This document shows, piece by piece, positions 16,638 through 26,022 of a stretch of 49,301 bases of DNA. The notes beneath the pieces are model-generated. The model saw only the letters and a list, made by a program, of their open reading frames with translations. It was not told the DNA's origin and made no database searches. The stretch covers positions 1 through 49,301 of the forward strand of contig CAJBTU010000003.1 of assembly GCA_903958625.1 (NCBI GenBank), in the 5' to 3' direction. Made by a program: the position numbers and the translations under genes. How positions within the stretch are numbered: position 1 is the first letter of the stretch; the number at the start of each line of letters is the position of its first letter. Source of the stretch: an uncultured Ignavibacteriota bacterium (GTDB taxonomy: Bacteria > Bacteroidota > Ignavibacteria > UBA10030 > UBA8401).

Positions 16638-17939
16638 TTGACAAAAACAATATTTTCGCTCTTCATTGTATTCTTCTCCCCCGGATTGCTTCTCGCTCAA
16701 ATATCTGCCTATGGTTCTACATCGTACGGATATAATTCCAATCCGCTCTATAACTATGAGAAACTGTCCGATCAGCTTTTTCAAACGTATGTTGAAGTCA
16801 CTTCCGATCATTCGCTCGAACGGTCCGATCTAAAGTTTCAGTATGTCGGCGGTTCAATGATCTTTCATCGCTTTACGCTGCGCAATTATTACGAACACAG
16901 CCTTGCCCTTCACTACGATACTAAACTTTTCCGTTCTTCGGCCCCCATTCACGAGGATGAAGAAGAGGGTGAAGATGAATCTGACCCTGAAGAGAGTGAT
17001 GATTCAACGGGAATATCGTTCCATACCGACGTTCAAGTATCGGCAAGACATGATAAGAAAGAATTTAAGGAATTTGACAACGAGGGCCTGATATCAAACA
17101 ATCGTTTGTCTTTCAATATCGGAGAAGGTTTTTCAGCGGACATCAACAGCAAGACAGAGTATCGATATTACCAGAACCTGCATCCATACAATAATCTCTC
17201 CGAAATATTCACGCTCGATCTTAAGAACGGAAACAGCGGACCGTTTCAATATGGATTATCTTTAAGCGGCGGATTGAAATATTTTTCGAAAATTAAATAC
17301 GATACTTCTCTGTTCGAGGAAACCCGTTCGTATGTTGTGCAAATGATACGTGACTCAAACTTTGTTGGGTCCGGAAAACAGGGGCGCTGGGTATATTATA
17401 CATACCCAGATACAAGTGAATCGGAAAAAATAGTGCTGCAAAGACCTGATTCAAAAACAACATACCAGATATCCGCAGGCGGATTTATTCTTCGGAACTG
17501 GGAGAACGGATCATTTAGAATTGAATGCGTTTATCGGATCAATTCCCGGTCAACACTGCTGACTCTGGTTCAAAGCAGTTCCACGCTCACGCTGAATGAG
17601 GATCTGTATAATAGTGTTTTTAATGCGCACGGACCCGAACTTCGTCTTCTCTTAAGCTCTACTTTGCCATCGGCGATACAGTTCTCCGCCAATATTACGG
17701 CAGATAAAAAGACATATGAAACACCGGCATACGATCTTCTCTCCGGCCAGAGGAAAACTACAGACCGGAAAGATATTGGGACAAATATCGAGGTCAATGC
17801 ATCAAGATTCTTTCAGGTAACGGAAACAGTCGGGTTCGATATTTCCGTCAACATAAATTATTTGCGGAATTCTTCAAACGATGCGTATAACGATTATTCA
17901 TTGTTCGGATATTCTCTTTCATTCGGCTGCGCATTCTAA
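16638..17939 (+). CDS. outer-membrane beta-barrel protein, function unknown
   Basis: A 433-aa protein. The start is TTG at 16638, because only this start gives the complete signal peptide (MTKTIFSLFIVFFSPGLLLA then Q) and no in-frame ATG lies close upstream. The mature part is rich in alternating amphipathic strands with Tyr and Asn and ends in a final phenylalanine (CAF), as outer-membrane barrels do. An acidic, low-complexity stretch at about residues 103-122 looks like an extracellular loop. No family was recognised. It lies 176 bp upstream of, and on the same strand as, the epimerase-deacetylase-synthase genes, so it could be their polymer exporter. That role is inferred from context only. 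Confidence 0.7.
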   Translation: MTKTIFSLFIVFFSPGLLLAQISAYGSTSYGYNSNPLYNYEKLSDQLFQTYVEVTSDHSLERSDLKFQYVGGSMIFHRFTLRNYYEHSLALHYDTKLFRSSAPIHEDEEEGEDESDPEESDDSTGISFHTDVQVSARHDKKEFKEFDNEGLISNNRLSFNIGEGFSADINSKTEYRYYQNLHPYNNLSEIFTLDLKNGNSGPFQYGLSLSGGLKYFSKIKYDTSLFEETRSYVVQMIRDSNFVGSGKQGRWVYYTYPDTSESEKIVLQRPDSKTTYQISAGGFILRNWENGSFRIECVYRINSRSTLLTLVQSSSTLTLNEDLYNSVFNAHGPELRLLLSSTLPSAIQFSANITADKKTYETPAYDLLSGQRKTTDRKDIGTNIEVNASRFFQVTETVGFDISVNINYLRNSSNDAYNDYSLFGYSLSFGCAF

Positions 17940-18115
17940 AATGCTCCTTTATGACAATCGTTATAACATTTCATCATTCTGTGAAAGAAGAATAGTTTCC
18001 GTCATCAACAAATATAAGGAATGGATACGGGAGCGATAATAAAAGCAGTGAAGTGCGCGTGTTTTGCGTAAATTGTAATAGAATTTCGTAATAATTTTCA
18101 ATAGCAGGACCTTTT

Positions 18116-19267
18116 ATGAAGAAAATAGCTGTTATTTTTGGAACAAGACCCGATACAATCAAACTCGCTCCGGTGATCGTAGAATTACAGCGGCTGCACA
18201 AACATTTTGATGTCATTCCCATAGCAACCGCGCAACACCGTTCAATGCTTGACCAGGTGCTGGATGTTTTCACGATCGATCCCCGGTACGATCTGAACGT
18301 GATGAAACCGAACCAATCGCTGGCCATGATCACTAAGAACATCATCGGAGCGCTGGATGATATTCTTATCAAAGAAAATCCTGATATGATCGTTGTTCAG
18401 GGTGATACTTCCACAACATTTGTCGGTAGCTTGGCGGCATTTTACCGGCACATTCCCATTGCTCATGTGGAAGCGGGATTACGCACGTACGACAAGAACA
18501 ATCCGTTCCCCGAAGAGATCAACAGACGATTGACAACGTGTCTGGCCGACCTGCATTTTGCACCGACAGCTACGTCAAAGAAAGCCTTGCTGAAAGAACA
18601 TGTCGATCCGAAATCCATCTTCGTTACCGGCAATACGGTGATTGATGCCTTGAATACATCTGTGAGAAAACAATACCGTTTTAGTTATGCTCCGCTCAAT
18701 GCCATTCTCGCCGGTACAAAACGCCGGATTCTTATCACAATGCATCGCCGCGAAAATTGGGGAACGCCGATGCACAATGCCTGCATTGCCGTACAACGAT
18801 TGGCAATGAAATACCCTGATATCGATTTTATCTTTCCCGTTCACTTAAATCCTATGGTCCGCAATATTGTGTATCCGATATTGTCTCATGTGCCGAATGT
18901 GATGCTTATCGAACCGCTTGACTATCTGGATTTCGTCAATACAATCGCCCGTGTAACGCTCGTCCTCACCGATTCGGGCGGAGTTCAGGAAGAGGCCCCT
19001 TCGCTTGGGAAACCGGTATTGGTCTTGCGCAGCACGACCGAGCGGCCGGAAGCGGTGAAATACGGCACGGCAAAACTGGTAGGATTAAACGAGAATTTGA
19101 TCTTTTCCGCAACATGCAGACTTTTAGACAATTCAAAAGCATACAAAGCAATGGCGACGGCCACAAATCCGTATGGCGATGGTCTGGCATCGGCGAGGAT
19201 CGCAACGATTATCAGCAAATATTTTGGTCTGTCAAAAAAGACCGCCAAGGAATTCAAACCCCGGTAA
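18116..19267 (+). CDS. wecB: UDP-N-acetylglucosamine 2-epimerase (non-hydrolysing)
   Basis: A 383-aa enzyme that interconverts UDP-GlcNAc and UDP-ManNAc in the cytoplasm. Family landmarks are FGTRPDTIKLAPVI at the N-terminus, VVQGDTSTTF, HVEAGLRTYD, FPEEINRRLTTCLADLHFAPT, TMHRRENWG and the UDP-binding TDSGGVQEEAPSLGKPVLV near the C-terminus. Most relatives have P-E in place of the P-D of TRPD, a mild variation. The next gene starts 11 bp after its stop, so the epimerase probably supplies or balances sugar nucleotides for the downstream polymer machinery. MnaA is an equivalent name. Confidence 0.93.
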   Translation: MKKIAVIFGTRPDTIKLAPVIVELQRLHKHFDVIPIATAQHRSMLDQVLDVFTIDPRYDLNVMKPNQSLAMITKNIIGALDDILIKENPDMIVVQGDTSTTFVGSLAAFYRHIPIAHVEAGLRTYDKNNPFPEEINRRLTTCLADLHFAPTATSKKALLKEHVDPKSIFVTGNTVIDALNTSVRKQYRFSYAPLNAILAGTKRRILITMHRRENWGTPMHNACIAVQRLAMKYPDIDFIFPVHLNPMVRNIVYPILSHVPNVMLIEPLDYLDFVNTIARVTLVLTDSGGVQEEAPSLGKPVLVLRSTTERPEAVKYGTAKLVGLNENLIFSATCRLLDNSKAYKAMATATNPYGDGLASARIATIISKYFGLSKKTAKEFKPR

Positions 19268-19278
19268 GAAAGAACAAC

Positions 19279-22200
19279 GTGCGAAAAATATTATTCATTG
19301 TACTTTTCAGTTTCCTGTCCGTTTCACTCTTTTCACAGCAGCACAAAAAAGTTCTCGTCGTTACAGAGGGCGTTTCCGATCTCAACAATCCTTCCTTCGC
19401 TGTCGGCAGGCAGCTCCTTACCCTGTGTGGTCATTTCGCCGCACAATCGACACTGATAGCGGTTCATGATTATACGCCGGAAATGACGGAACAATATGAT
19501 GTAATTTTTTACACTGGATTCAATCCGAAAAATACCGTTCCCAAAGTATTTTTGAACGATGTATTCAAAACATCGAAACAGGTTGTATGGTTAAGCACCG
19601 GTTTTATCGAATTCTGCCGCGACTTCCCTGTTGAAAAGCAGTTTGGGTTTTCGGTCGCAAAATTTGATTCTGCAACCGAATATTCCACTGTGCTCTACGG
19701 TTCAAAAATATTCGGCCGGTCTGAAATGACAACCGGAATAATCCGCATAGCAGATAAACATAAAGTTCAAGTGGTTGCAACGATCCGTGCCAAAAAATCT
19801 TCATCCGAACTTCCCTATATCGTCCGGTCGGCTAATCTTACCTATATTGCTGATTCCCCTCTGTCGTACACCGACGTCAGCGACCGGTATCTTCTTTTTG
19901 CCGATATGCTGCATGACATTGTCGGAGAAGATCACGAAGAACATCATACGGCCATTGTCCGCATTGAAGATGTGGACGCATATGAAGACCCGAACGAACT
20001 TCGCGACATTGCCGATCTTCTTTCTGCAAAAGAGATCCCCTTTTTAGTTGGTGTTGTTCCCTTCTATGTGGATCCAAATACAGGAACCCGTTCCAGTTTA
20101 TCGGAGCGACCTGACCTTGTTGATGCATTGAAATATATGGTACGCAACGGCGGAACGATCGTAATGCACGGAACGACACACCAGTACAAAGGTACAACAA
20201 CGGTCGATTTTGAATATTGGGACGAAAGCACAAACAAACCGATCAAAGAACAGACCGAGGCGGATATCGAACGGAAATTTGAACTGGGGCTGCAGGAATT
20301 TATGCGCAACGGATTGAATCCGTTGATCTGGGAAACACCGCACTACACGGCATCGAGACTCGCCTATACGGTGGCGGCGCGGCATTTCAGCACTGCCTGT
20401 GAACAGCGCCTTGCCAATGAAGACGCCGATTTCAGCCAGTACTTTCCCTATATCATCAATAAGGATCTCTACGGCCAGACGATCTTTCCGGAAAATTTAG
20501 GATATGTGCCTCAAGATAAAAATCCGGAAGTTGGCGAAAATGCCGTGCGAGTGATCCTGAACGGCGCCAGGACACTGCTTAATGTCCGCGACGGCGTGGC
20601 CGGATTTTTCTTCCACCCTTTCATCCGCATATCGCTATTGGAAAAAATCGTTGACGGCATGCAGGAGATGGGATACACATTTCTTGATATCAAAGATTCT
20701 CCGCACTGGGTAAAGGCAAAAGAAAAAACCATTCTGTGCGGTACCCAGCAATACTCGCTTAATGTGAACGATCAATACCTTGTTGAATCGTATTCCGATC
20801 ATACCGGCGAATTAAAAGAAAAGAGCATTTCAACGGAACGGATGAAAGGCCGCGTCGCAAAAACAATATCGTTGGATGAGGGGGAAACATACAAGGCGGA
20901 ACTGACCGATATCCGCATTAAGGAAATATCGCTGCTGGAAAAAACGGAACGTTTTGCAACGCAGGTATGGGAAAAAACTCTGGCACCGGAAATCAACTGG
21001 GAATATCCCCGCGTGGCCGTTCTGTGGAATCATTTTTTACGGGGGGCACAATTCAATAATCAGGCATCGTACATTTCGGCTCTGCAAAGTGTGAATATTA
21101 CGGTTGATACAATATTTGTCAATGAGCCTCTTGAGCTCTCCCGTTATAATGTGGTCATCGTTCCTTCCGGATTTGTTGACTCGTTGAAACAGACCGATTA
21201 TGATATTCTAACAAGCTTTGTTTCCAAGGGTGGAAATCTTGTCACCGATTCAAAAAGCGAACTTGCCAAGGAGTTCGGCATACAGCATCTGAAATCAATG
21301 CTGCACGTCTCCCGGGTGCGGGATAAATTCTATTCCGAGCAATCGCTGACATGGCGCGATCCGCAGCTGGTGCCAAAATTCGAGGCAGAAGGGATCGACG
21401 AGATCTTTTGCAGCGATGAGGCAACGGAATTACCGATGGTCATCGGAAGAAAATTTGGGAATGGTAAGGTATTGTTCCTGAATTCACTATTCGATCCCCT
21501 TTCGCCGCACGGCTATAGTTTGTATCCCTATTTTATCCAATACGTTCAAAAATATTTCAATATCCGTCCGTTTATCAGACGCGAGGCGCTGGAACTGTAT
21601 TTTGATCCGGGGCTTCGGCATGCGTATTCCATTGAACAATTGGTTGCTCTGTGGGTGAAGCAGGGAGTCCGTATCATCCACGCGTCAGGATGGCATCAAT
21701 ACCCGAAATACACATACGATTATGAGCGGCTGATCCGCGTGGCTCATGCCAACGGCATACTGGTCTTTGCCTGGCTGGAACCCCCTCAGGTCAGTCAAAA
21801 ATTTTGGACCGATCATCCCGAGTGGCGCGAAAAAAATATCAAGGGTGAAGATGTCCGTCCATCGTGGAGATACCCTGTTGCTTTGACCGATGCGCGCTGT
21901 GTGGATTCGATGGTTGCTCTCTATACCGGCTTATTGCAAAAATATGACTGGGACGGGGTGAACATTGCTGAATTGTACTTCGAAGCCGGACAAGGATTTA
22001 AGGATGTTAATTATTTTACACCGATGCATCACACAGCAAAGGAAGAATTCAGACGCCGGTACGGATTCGATCTTCAGTCCGTATTTAACGATACGTCGCA
22101 GCATTATTGGAAGACAAATACCGCTTCCCGTTCTGCCGTGACCGATTTCCGCGTGCATGCGTTGGACGGTATCTATGAACGGATACTTACTTCAGTAAAA

Positions 22201-23223
22201 ATCTTTACCGAGCAGCGGCCGGGATTCCAGATCATCGTTACGGCAATGGATAGTTACGGCTCGCCCGAACTGCGTGAAAATATTGCCGTGGACATGGACC
22301 ATATTATTGCGCTTCAAAAGAAACACAATTTTTATCTGCAGGTGGAAGACCCGGAAAACAAATGGTCAACCTCGCCAACACGTTATCAGGCAATTGCCGA
22401 CCAGTACCGGTCCGAGGTCAGTCATCCGGACCATTTGATGCTCGACCTTAATATCTTGGAGTTCAGGAAAACAGCAACGGTCACCGCATTCCCGACATTG
22501 ACACCGACAGGTATTGAAGGTTACCAGCTTGTTCGCAGTGCGGCTTTAGGAACTTCCCGTTCCACGATCTATAGTGAAGCAACCGTCCCTCCGGAAGATC
22601 TTTCGTTGTACGGTAATGCTCTTACCACCGATGTAACGTACCGGTATTCCGGAAATGAGATCTCCGTATACAGTCCAAGATCCTTTACTTTATCGGTTCC
22701 AAAAAATATCACCGAAGTGAGCATCGACGGTTCGCCGCGGATGCCGGTGCGCAAAGGAAATATTTTGATCACTGCCGGAGAACACCGCCTGGGTCTTCAA
22801 TCGTCGGGTTCCGGTGAGTTTTCCACTTCACAGCTTGAACTGCAGTTGTTATCCATCAATGCAAATCTTCTTTCCATCATCCACTCGATGAGGAATCTCG
22901 ATTTTGAATACGAGTCATCGCAGCGCGTATTGGCCTCGCTGAATGCTAAGCCGACAAAAGTGCTTGTCGACGGAGAAGAATTTCAAACGGTAATTTTGCC
23001 GGGAAATGACTGTTTTACCATCTCCCTTCCAACGGGGAAACACTCCGTTCTTATTTTCACCGGCGATGAATTTGCCTATGGCGTAAGTCTTACCAGTTTC
23101 TGGTCCACTTATGCCATCGCAATATTCGGATTCGGCGCTGTTGTCCTGCTCTTGATGATGTACGTTGTGTTGAAAGTGGTGAAACGGCAGTCGGGCGCAC
23201 GTAATGTGAGGAAAAGTCTATGA
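19279..23223 (+). CDS. bifunctional polysaccharide deacetylase (DUF2334-like) / TIM-barrel hydrolase-like membrane protein
   Basis: A 1314-aa protein. The GTG start at 19279, 11 bp after wecB, gives a signal peptide ending in LFSQ. Domains in order: N-terminal Rossmann-like region (about 22-200); DUF2334-type deacetylase (about 225-465) with acidic EDVD (230-233), metal-type H297-x3-H301 and H446 in FFHPF; amidotransferase-like non-catalytic Rossmann domain (about 575-770); TIM-barrel glycosidase-like domain (about 785-1090) with acidic DWDGVNIAELYFE (891-903); beta-rich region; one TM helix (about 1275-1303) and a basic cytoplasmic tail. It would be anchored in the inner membrane and face the periplasm. 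Deacetylase-plus-hydrolase fusions are known in PgaB and PelA, which process exported polymers. Its stop overlaps the GT2 start (ATGA). Enzymatic activity is inferred. Confidence 0.75.
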   Translation: MRKILFIVLFSFLSVSLFSQQHKKVLVVTEGVSDLNNPSFAVGRQLLTLCGHFAAQSTLIAVHDYTPEMTEQYDVIFYTGFNPKNTVPKVFLNDVFKTSKQVVWLSTGFIEFCRDFPVEKQFGFSVAKFDSATEYSTVLYGSKIFGRSEMTTGIIRIADKHKVQVVATIRAKKSSSELPYIVRSANLTYIADSPLSYTDVSDRYLLFADMLHDIVGEDHEEHHTAIVRIEDVDAYEDPNELRDIADLLSAKEIPFLVGVVPFYVDPNTGTRSSLSERPDLVDALKYMVRNGGTIVMHGTTHQYKGTTTVDFEYWDESTNKPIKEQTEADIERKFELGLQEFMRNGLNPLIWETPHYTASRLAYTVAARHFSTACEQRLANEDADFSQYFPYIINKDLYGQTIFPENLGYVPQDKNPEVGENAVRVILNGARTLLNVRDGVAGFFFHPFIRISLLEKIVDGMQEMGYTFLDIKDSPHWVKAKEKTILCGTQQYSLNVNDQYLVESYSDHTGELKEKSISTERMKGRVAKTISLDEGETYKAELTDIRIKEISLLEKTERFATQVWEKTLAPEINWEYPRVAVLWNHFLRGAQFNNQASYISALQSVNITVDTIFVNEPLELSRYNVVIVPSGFVDSLKQTDYDILTSFVSKGGNLVTDSKSELAKEFGIQHLKSMLHVSRVRDKFYSEQSLTWRDPQLVPKFEAEGIDEIFCSDEATELPMVIGRKFGNGKVLFLNSLFDPLSPHGYSLYPYFIQYVQKYFNIRPFIRREALELYFDPGLRHAYSIEQLVALWVKQGVRIIHASGWHQYPKYTYDYERLIRVAHANGILVFAWLEPPQVSQKFWTDHPEWREKNIKGEDVRPSWRYPVALTDARCVDSMVALYTGLLQKYDWDGVNIAELYFEAGQGFKDVNYFTPMHHTAKEEFRRRYGFDLQSVFNDTSQHYWKTNTASRSAVTDFRVHALDGIYERILTSVKIFTEQRPGFQIIVTAMDSYGSPELRENIAVDMDHIIALQKKHNFYLQVEDPENKWSTSPTRYQAIADQYRSEVSHPDHLMLDLNILEFRKTATVTAFPTLTPTGIEGYQLVRSAALGTSRSTIYSEATVPPEDLSLYGNALTTDVTYRYSGNEISVYSPRSFTLSVPKNITEVSIDGSPRMPVRKGNILITAGEHRLGLQSSGSGEFSTSQLELQLLSINANLLSIIHSMRNLDFEYESSQRVLASLNAKPTKVLVDGEEFQTVILPGNDCFTISLPTGKHSVLIFTGDEFAYGVSLTSFWSTYAIAIFGFGAVVLLLMMYVVLKVVKRQSGARNVRKSL

Positions 23224-24491
23224 ATGTTTTGGAAGTCGATTTAAGCGCGTTGTTTGTCGTGGCTGTCATCCTTATCTGGTTCATGATCGCTTACCAGTTT
23301 GTCCTGACGGTTTTCGGGTACATCAATTACGTCCGTTCCATACGCGAGAAACAGCTTGCCGACGGAGCCGCAATAGATTTTCCGTCGTGCACAATTTTAA
23401 TACCGGCACATAATGAAGAAAAGGTCATCGGCGACACTGTGCAGGCCATGCTTGCACTCAGGTATCCGCGGGAGAAGTTACGCATTATTATCATCAACGA
23501 TGGATCACAGGACCGCACGGAAGAGATCGTCCGGCAATATGCTGAGAGCGACGAACGGGTGATCCTGTTCAACGTGCCGAAAGGTGAAGGGGGAAAAGGA
23601 AAGTCGCGCGCATTGAATCTGGCGATCCCAAAGGTTCAATCTGATATCATTGCCGTCTATGATGCAGACAATACTCCGGATCCGGACGCGCTTCGTTATC
23701 TTGTCATACAACTGGTTCATAATAAAGAACTTGGAGCAGTAATCGGAAAGTTCCGTTCGATCAACAAGCACGCCACGCTGCTGAACAGATTCATCAATAT
23801 TGAAACGCTCAGTTTCCAGTCGATGCTGCAGGCCGGACGCTGGCAGTTGCACAAGGTGGCAACGCTGCCCGGAACGAACTACGTCATGTGGACACATCTC
23901 CTCCGGTCGCTGAACGGATGGGATGAGGAAGCGCTGACGGAAGATTCCGAAATGAGCATACGCTTATACGAAGAAGGATACAAGATCAAATTCATTCCGT
24001 ATGCCATAACGTATGAACAGGAACCGCAGGAATGGAAGGTGTGGCTGAAACAACGTCTGCGCTGGGTCCGCGGGAATAATTACGTTATAACAAAATTCTG
24101 GAAGGACTTGCCGAAATTCGAGAGTAAACGTGTCGCATTCGATCTTTTGTATACGCTGTCGCTCTATTATGTGTTCTTCGTGGCGATGATCATTTCCGAT
24201 ATTCTTTTTATTGTGAGTGCGGTCGGTCTTGTCTCCATGAGTCTGCCGGGACCATACACGATTGTGTGGATGATGGCATTTATCCTCTTTATTTTTGAAA
24301 TCATCTTAACAATTTCGTACGATGACGAAGACACCCTCAGCAATATTTTTGTGATCTTGCTAATGTATTTCACTTATTGCCAATTATGGATCTATCTGGT
24401 TCTGAAAGCTTCCTACATCGAATTCATCAAGAAAGAAAAACACACGTGGGATAAAACGGTGCGGTTCGATGTGCGGCCCGGTGCAAAATAA
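23220..24491 (+). CDS. processive family 2 glycosyltransferase (polysaccharide synthase)
   Basis: A 423-aa inner-membrane synthase resembling PgaC/IcaA, hyaluronan and cellulose synthases. An N-terminal TM helix (about 10-32) is followed by the cytoplasmic GT-A domain with PAHNEEKVIGDTV, the substrate D148-A-D150, the catalytic-base region TED (D242) and Q278-R279-L-R281-W282, the QxxRW motif of processive enzymes. About four C-terminal TM helices follow (from 305). Such proteins both polymerise and translocate a glycan. It is translationally coupled to the deacetylase/hydrolase gene and near wecB, so an N-acetylhexosamine polymer is plausible. The actual sugar is not determinable here. Confidence 0.88.
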   Translation: MNVLEVDLSALFVVAVILIWFMIAYQFVLTVFGYINYVRSIREKQLADGAAIDFPSCTILIPAHNEEKVIGDTVQAMLALRYPREKLRIIIINDGSQDRTEEIVRQYAESDERVILFNVPKGEGGKGKSRALNLAIPKVQSDIIAVYDADNTPDPDALRYLVIQLVHNKELGAVIGKFRSINKHATLLNRFINIETLSFQSMLQAGRWQLHKVATLPGTNYVMWTHLLRSLNGWDEEALTEDSEMSIRLYEEGYKIKFIPYAITYEQEPQEWKVWLKQRLRWVRGNNYVITKFWKDLPKFESKRVAFDLLYTLSLYYVFFVAMIISDILFIVSAVGLVSMSLPGPYTIVWMMAFILFIFEIILTISYDDEDTLSNIFVILLMYFTYCQLWIYLVLKASYIEFIKKEKHTWDKTVRFDVRPGAK

Positions 24492-24512
24492 TTTATTCGA
24501 GTTTGTTCATAA

Positions 24513-24556
24513 AAGAAAAACCCCGAATTCGCATTGAGATCGGGGTTTTCTTTTTT
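24513..24556. terminator. bidirectional rho-independent terminator
   Basis: AAAACCCCGA and TCGGGGTTTT form a perfect 10-bp stem around a 12-nt loop, followed on the plus strand by CTTTTTTC and on the minus strand by TTTTTCTTTT. It separates the synthase gene from the convergent lipoprotein gene. Confidence 0.88.
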
Positions 24557-24637
24557 CATTACGGATAAGTATAACTATTTTTTGAAATAGAAATACCGCA
24601 ACTATGTCAATCAGTTCTTATCCATCGTTCAATAATG

Positions 24638-25168
24638 TTATTTTGTAATCTTCGACGATACTGCCGTTGCGACATATTCTATGTTATCTTTTGTCTGGTC
24701 ACCCATTTGGGAAGAACCGTGGATCTGTCCGTTCTTTTCCGCAATAATCTCGCGTTTCCCTTCCGGCAGCACCATCGTCACATTCACCGTCAAGAATGAA
24801 TCACCCAATCCAAAAAAACTAAACCACCGGAAAAAGCCTATGCCGCGTTCCAACCGCGTTACATGCAGTTGGATGTAGTTCGATTCAGCGGTTTCGACCG
24901 ATACCGGCTTGACACCGCGCGACGTAAGTTCCTTGATCACTTCTTTTCGAAGTGTTTCCTTAAAAGAATCGTTCGTAAATCCTGCGCTTGCGATTTCTTT
25001 TTCCAGGCCTTCTTTCAACGTGGGAGGGAGGATATTCACTTCGCTTCCTGCGGCAATCTTAATCTCTTTGGCACTTTCGTCCCGATCATTCACTGACACC
25101 ATCAAAGACGCACAACCGCCCGCAAAGAGGGAAATAACAATAAGAAGCGATAGAAAATATTTGTTCAT
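24638..25168 (-). CDS. lipoprotein, DUF4410-like
   Basis: A 176-aa protein with a lipoprotein signal peptide: hydrophobic core, then FAGGC with the lipid-bearing Cys at residue 19. The mature part has an ETLRKEVIKELTSRGVKPVS helix and strands LQLHVT-like and VNVTMVLPEGKREIIAEKNG, resembling DUF4410-type lipoproteins that adopt a TolB/CsgG-like N-terminal fold. Family membership is tentative. It is monocistronic and convergent with the polysaccharide operon. Function unknown. Confidence 0.7.
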   Translation of the reverse strand: MNKYFLSLLIVISLFAGGCASLMVSVNDRDESAKEIKIAAGSEVNILPPTLKEGLEKEIASAGFTNDSFKETLRKEVIKELTSRGVKPVSVETAESNYIQLHVTRLERGIGFFRWFSFFGLGDSFLTVNVTMVLPEGKREIIAEKNGQIHGSSQMGDQTKDNIEYVATAVSSKITK

Positions 25169-25651
25169 CGTGAATATCCTTTCTGAATAATTGAATAGAT
25201 GGTTGATTAAATCCGGTGTTTATTCTTCTCCTGTCATTGCTTACCGGAAAAAAAATTCGTTAAATATAAGCAATTTTATAATTATCATTCAATAAAAAAG
25301 TTGAATACGAATGGTTATTATCGAATTTATGGTGCAGTTCAATTTACCCGTTCCGATTTTTAGTCCACCAATTCGGAATGAATGGGCAACAAAGAGAATA
25401 CATCGTCCCCTCCGCACCGAAGTAGTACTTCGAACAAGCGGCGGGGAGTTCAACCCGAAGAGATTAAATTCTTGACAATAGGCACCGCAGATCTTATTCT
25501 GCATATATTCCGCTATTCCCTCAGTGTTTTATCCGACAAAATATACATTCAGAAAACTTCATCGGCATTTATTGCTTCTTAGCACAGTTGTTGCTTTATT
25601 TGCATAACTCAATGGAACAAACTGAAAATTCACAATGGTAACGGAGGAACT
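25169..25651. other. non-coding region with a GC-rich nested inverted repeat
   Basis: This 483-bp gap between divergent genes holds no gene I can support. At 25407-25446 CCCCTCCGC and GCGGCGGGG (8 of 9 paired) enclose GAAGTA-G-TACTTC, a strong potential cruciform in otherwise AT-rich DNA. The minus-strand frame across it reads STTSVRRGR and then HSFRIGGLKIG, faintly like the start of small GIY-YIG ORFs, so it may be a decayed copy. That idea is weak. An AACGGAGGAAC Shine-Dalgarno at the right end belongs to the next gene. Confidence 0.4.
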
Positions 25652-25969
25652 ATGTTGCTCACCACAACCAACACCGTCGAGGGGAAAAAAGCACTCAAAT
25701 ATCACGGACTTGTCAGCGGAGAAGCGATCCTCGGCGCGAATATCTTCAAAGATCTTTTTGCGGGAATCCGGGACATCGTCGGGGGACGCTCGGCTGCATA
25801 TGAGGAAGAACTTCGCCGGGCTAAGGATATTGCACTGGAGGAAATGCAGCAGCAGGCTCGATCGCTCGGCGCCAACGCCATTATTGGGATTGATCTGGAT
25901 TATGAAACGGTGGGAAGCGGCACGATGCTGATGGTCAGCGCCACCGGTACAGCGGTCACGCTGGAATAA
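25652..25969 (+). CDS. YbjQ/UPF0145 family protein
   Basis: A 105-aa cytoplasmic protein of the YbjQ family, often annotated as heavy-metal-binding and known to form a pentameric ring in structures. Recognisable segments are [54 protein letters not shown] and [17 protein letters not shown]. The length is normal. A strong GGAGGA lies seven bases before the ATG. It is followed by a good bidirectional terminator, so it is transcribed alone. The biochemical role is unknown. Confidence 0.92.
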   Translation: MLLTTTNTVEGKKALKYHGLVSGEAILGANIFKDLFAGIRDIVGGRSAAYEEELRRAKDIALEEMQQQARSLGANAIIGIDLDYETVGSGTMLMVSATGTAVTLE

Positions 25970-25977
25970 AAATAATT

Positions 25978-26010
25978 AGCCGCCCGATGGCGTAGATCAA
26001 TCGGGCGGCT
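25978..26010. terminator. bidirectional hairpin between YbjQ-like gene and rdgB
   Basis: AGCCGCCCGAT pairs perfectly with ATCGGGCGGCT over 11 bp around an 11-nt loop, with AATTTT on the plus side and TAATTATTTTT on the minus side. It serves the two convergent genes. Confidence 0.82.
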
Positions 26011-26022
26011 CAATTTTAAAGT

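Noticed and set aside
19114-19278. Upstream extension of the deacetylase/hydrolase frame into wecB
   Set aside because: The extension overlaps the conserved end of wecB and lacks signal-peptide character; GTG at 19279 gives a proper signal peptide.
25407-25446. Integron attC-like hairpin
   Set aside because: It lacks the paired RYYYAAC/GTTRRRY core sites at its ends, and no integrase or cassette array is present.
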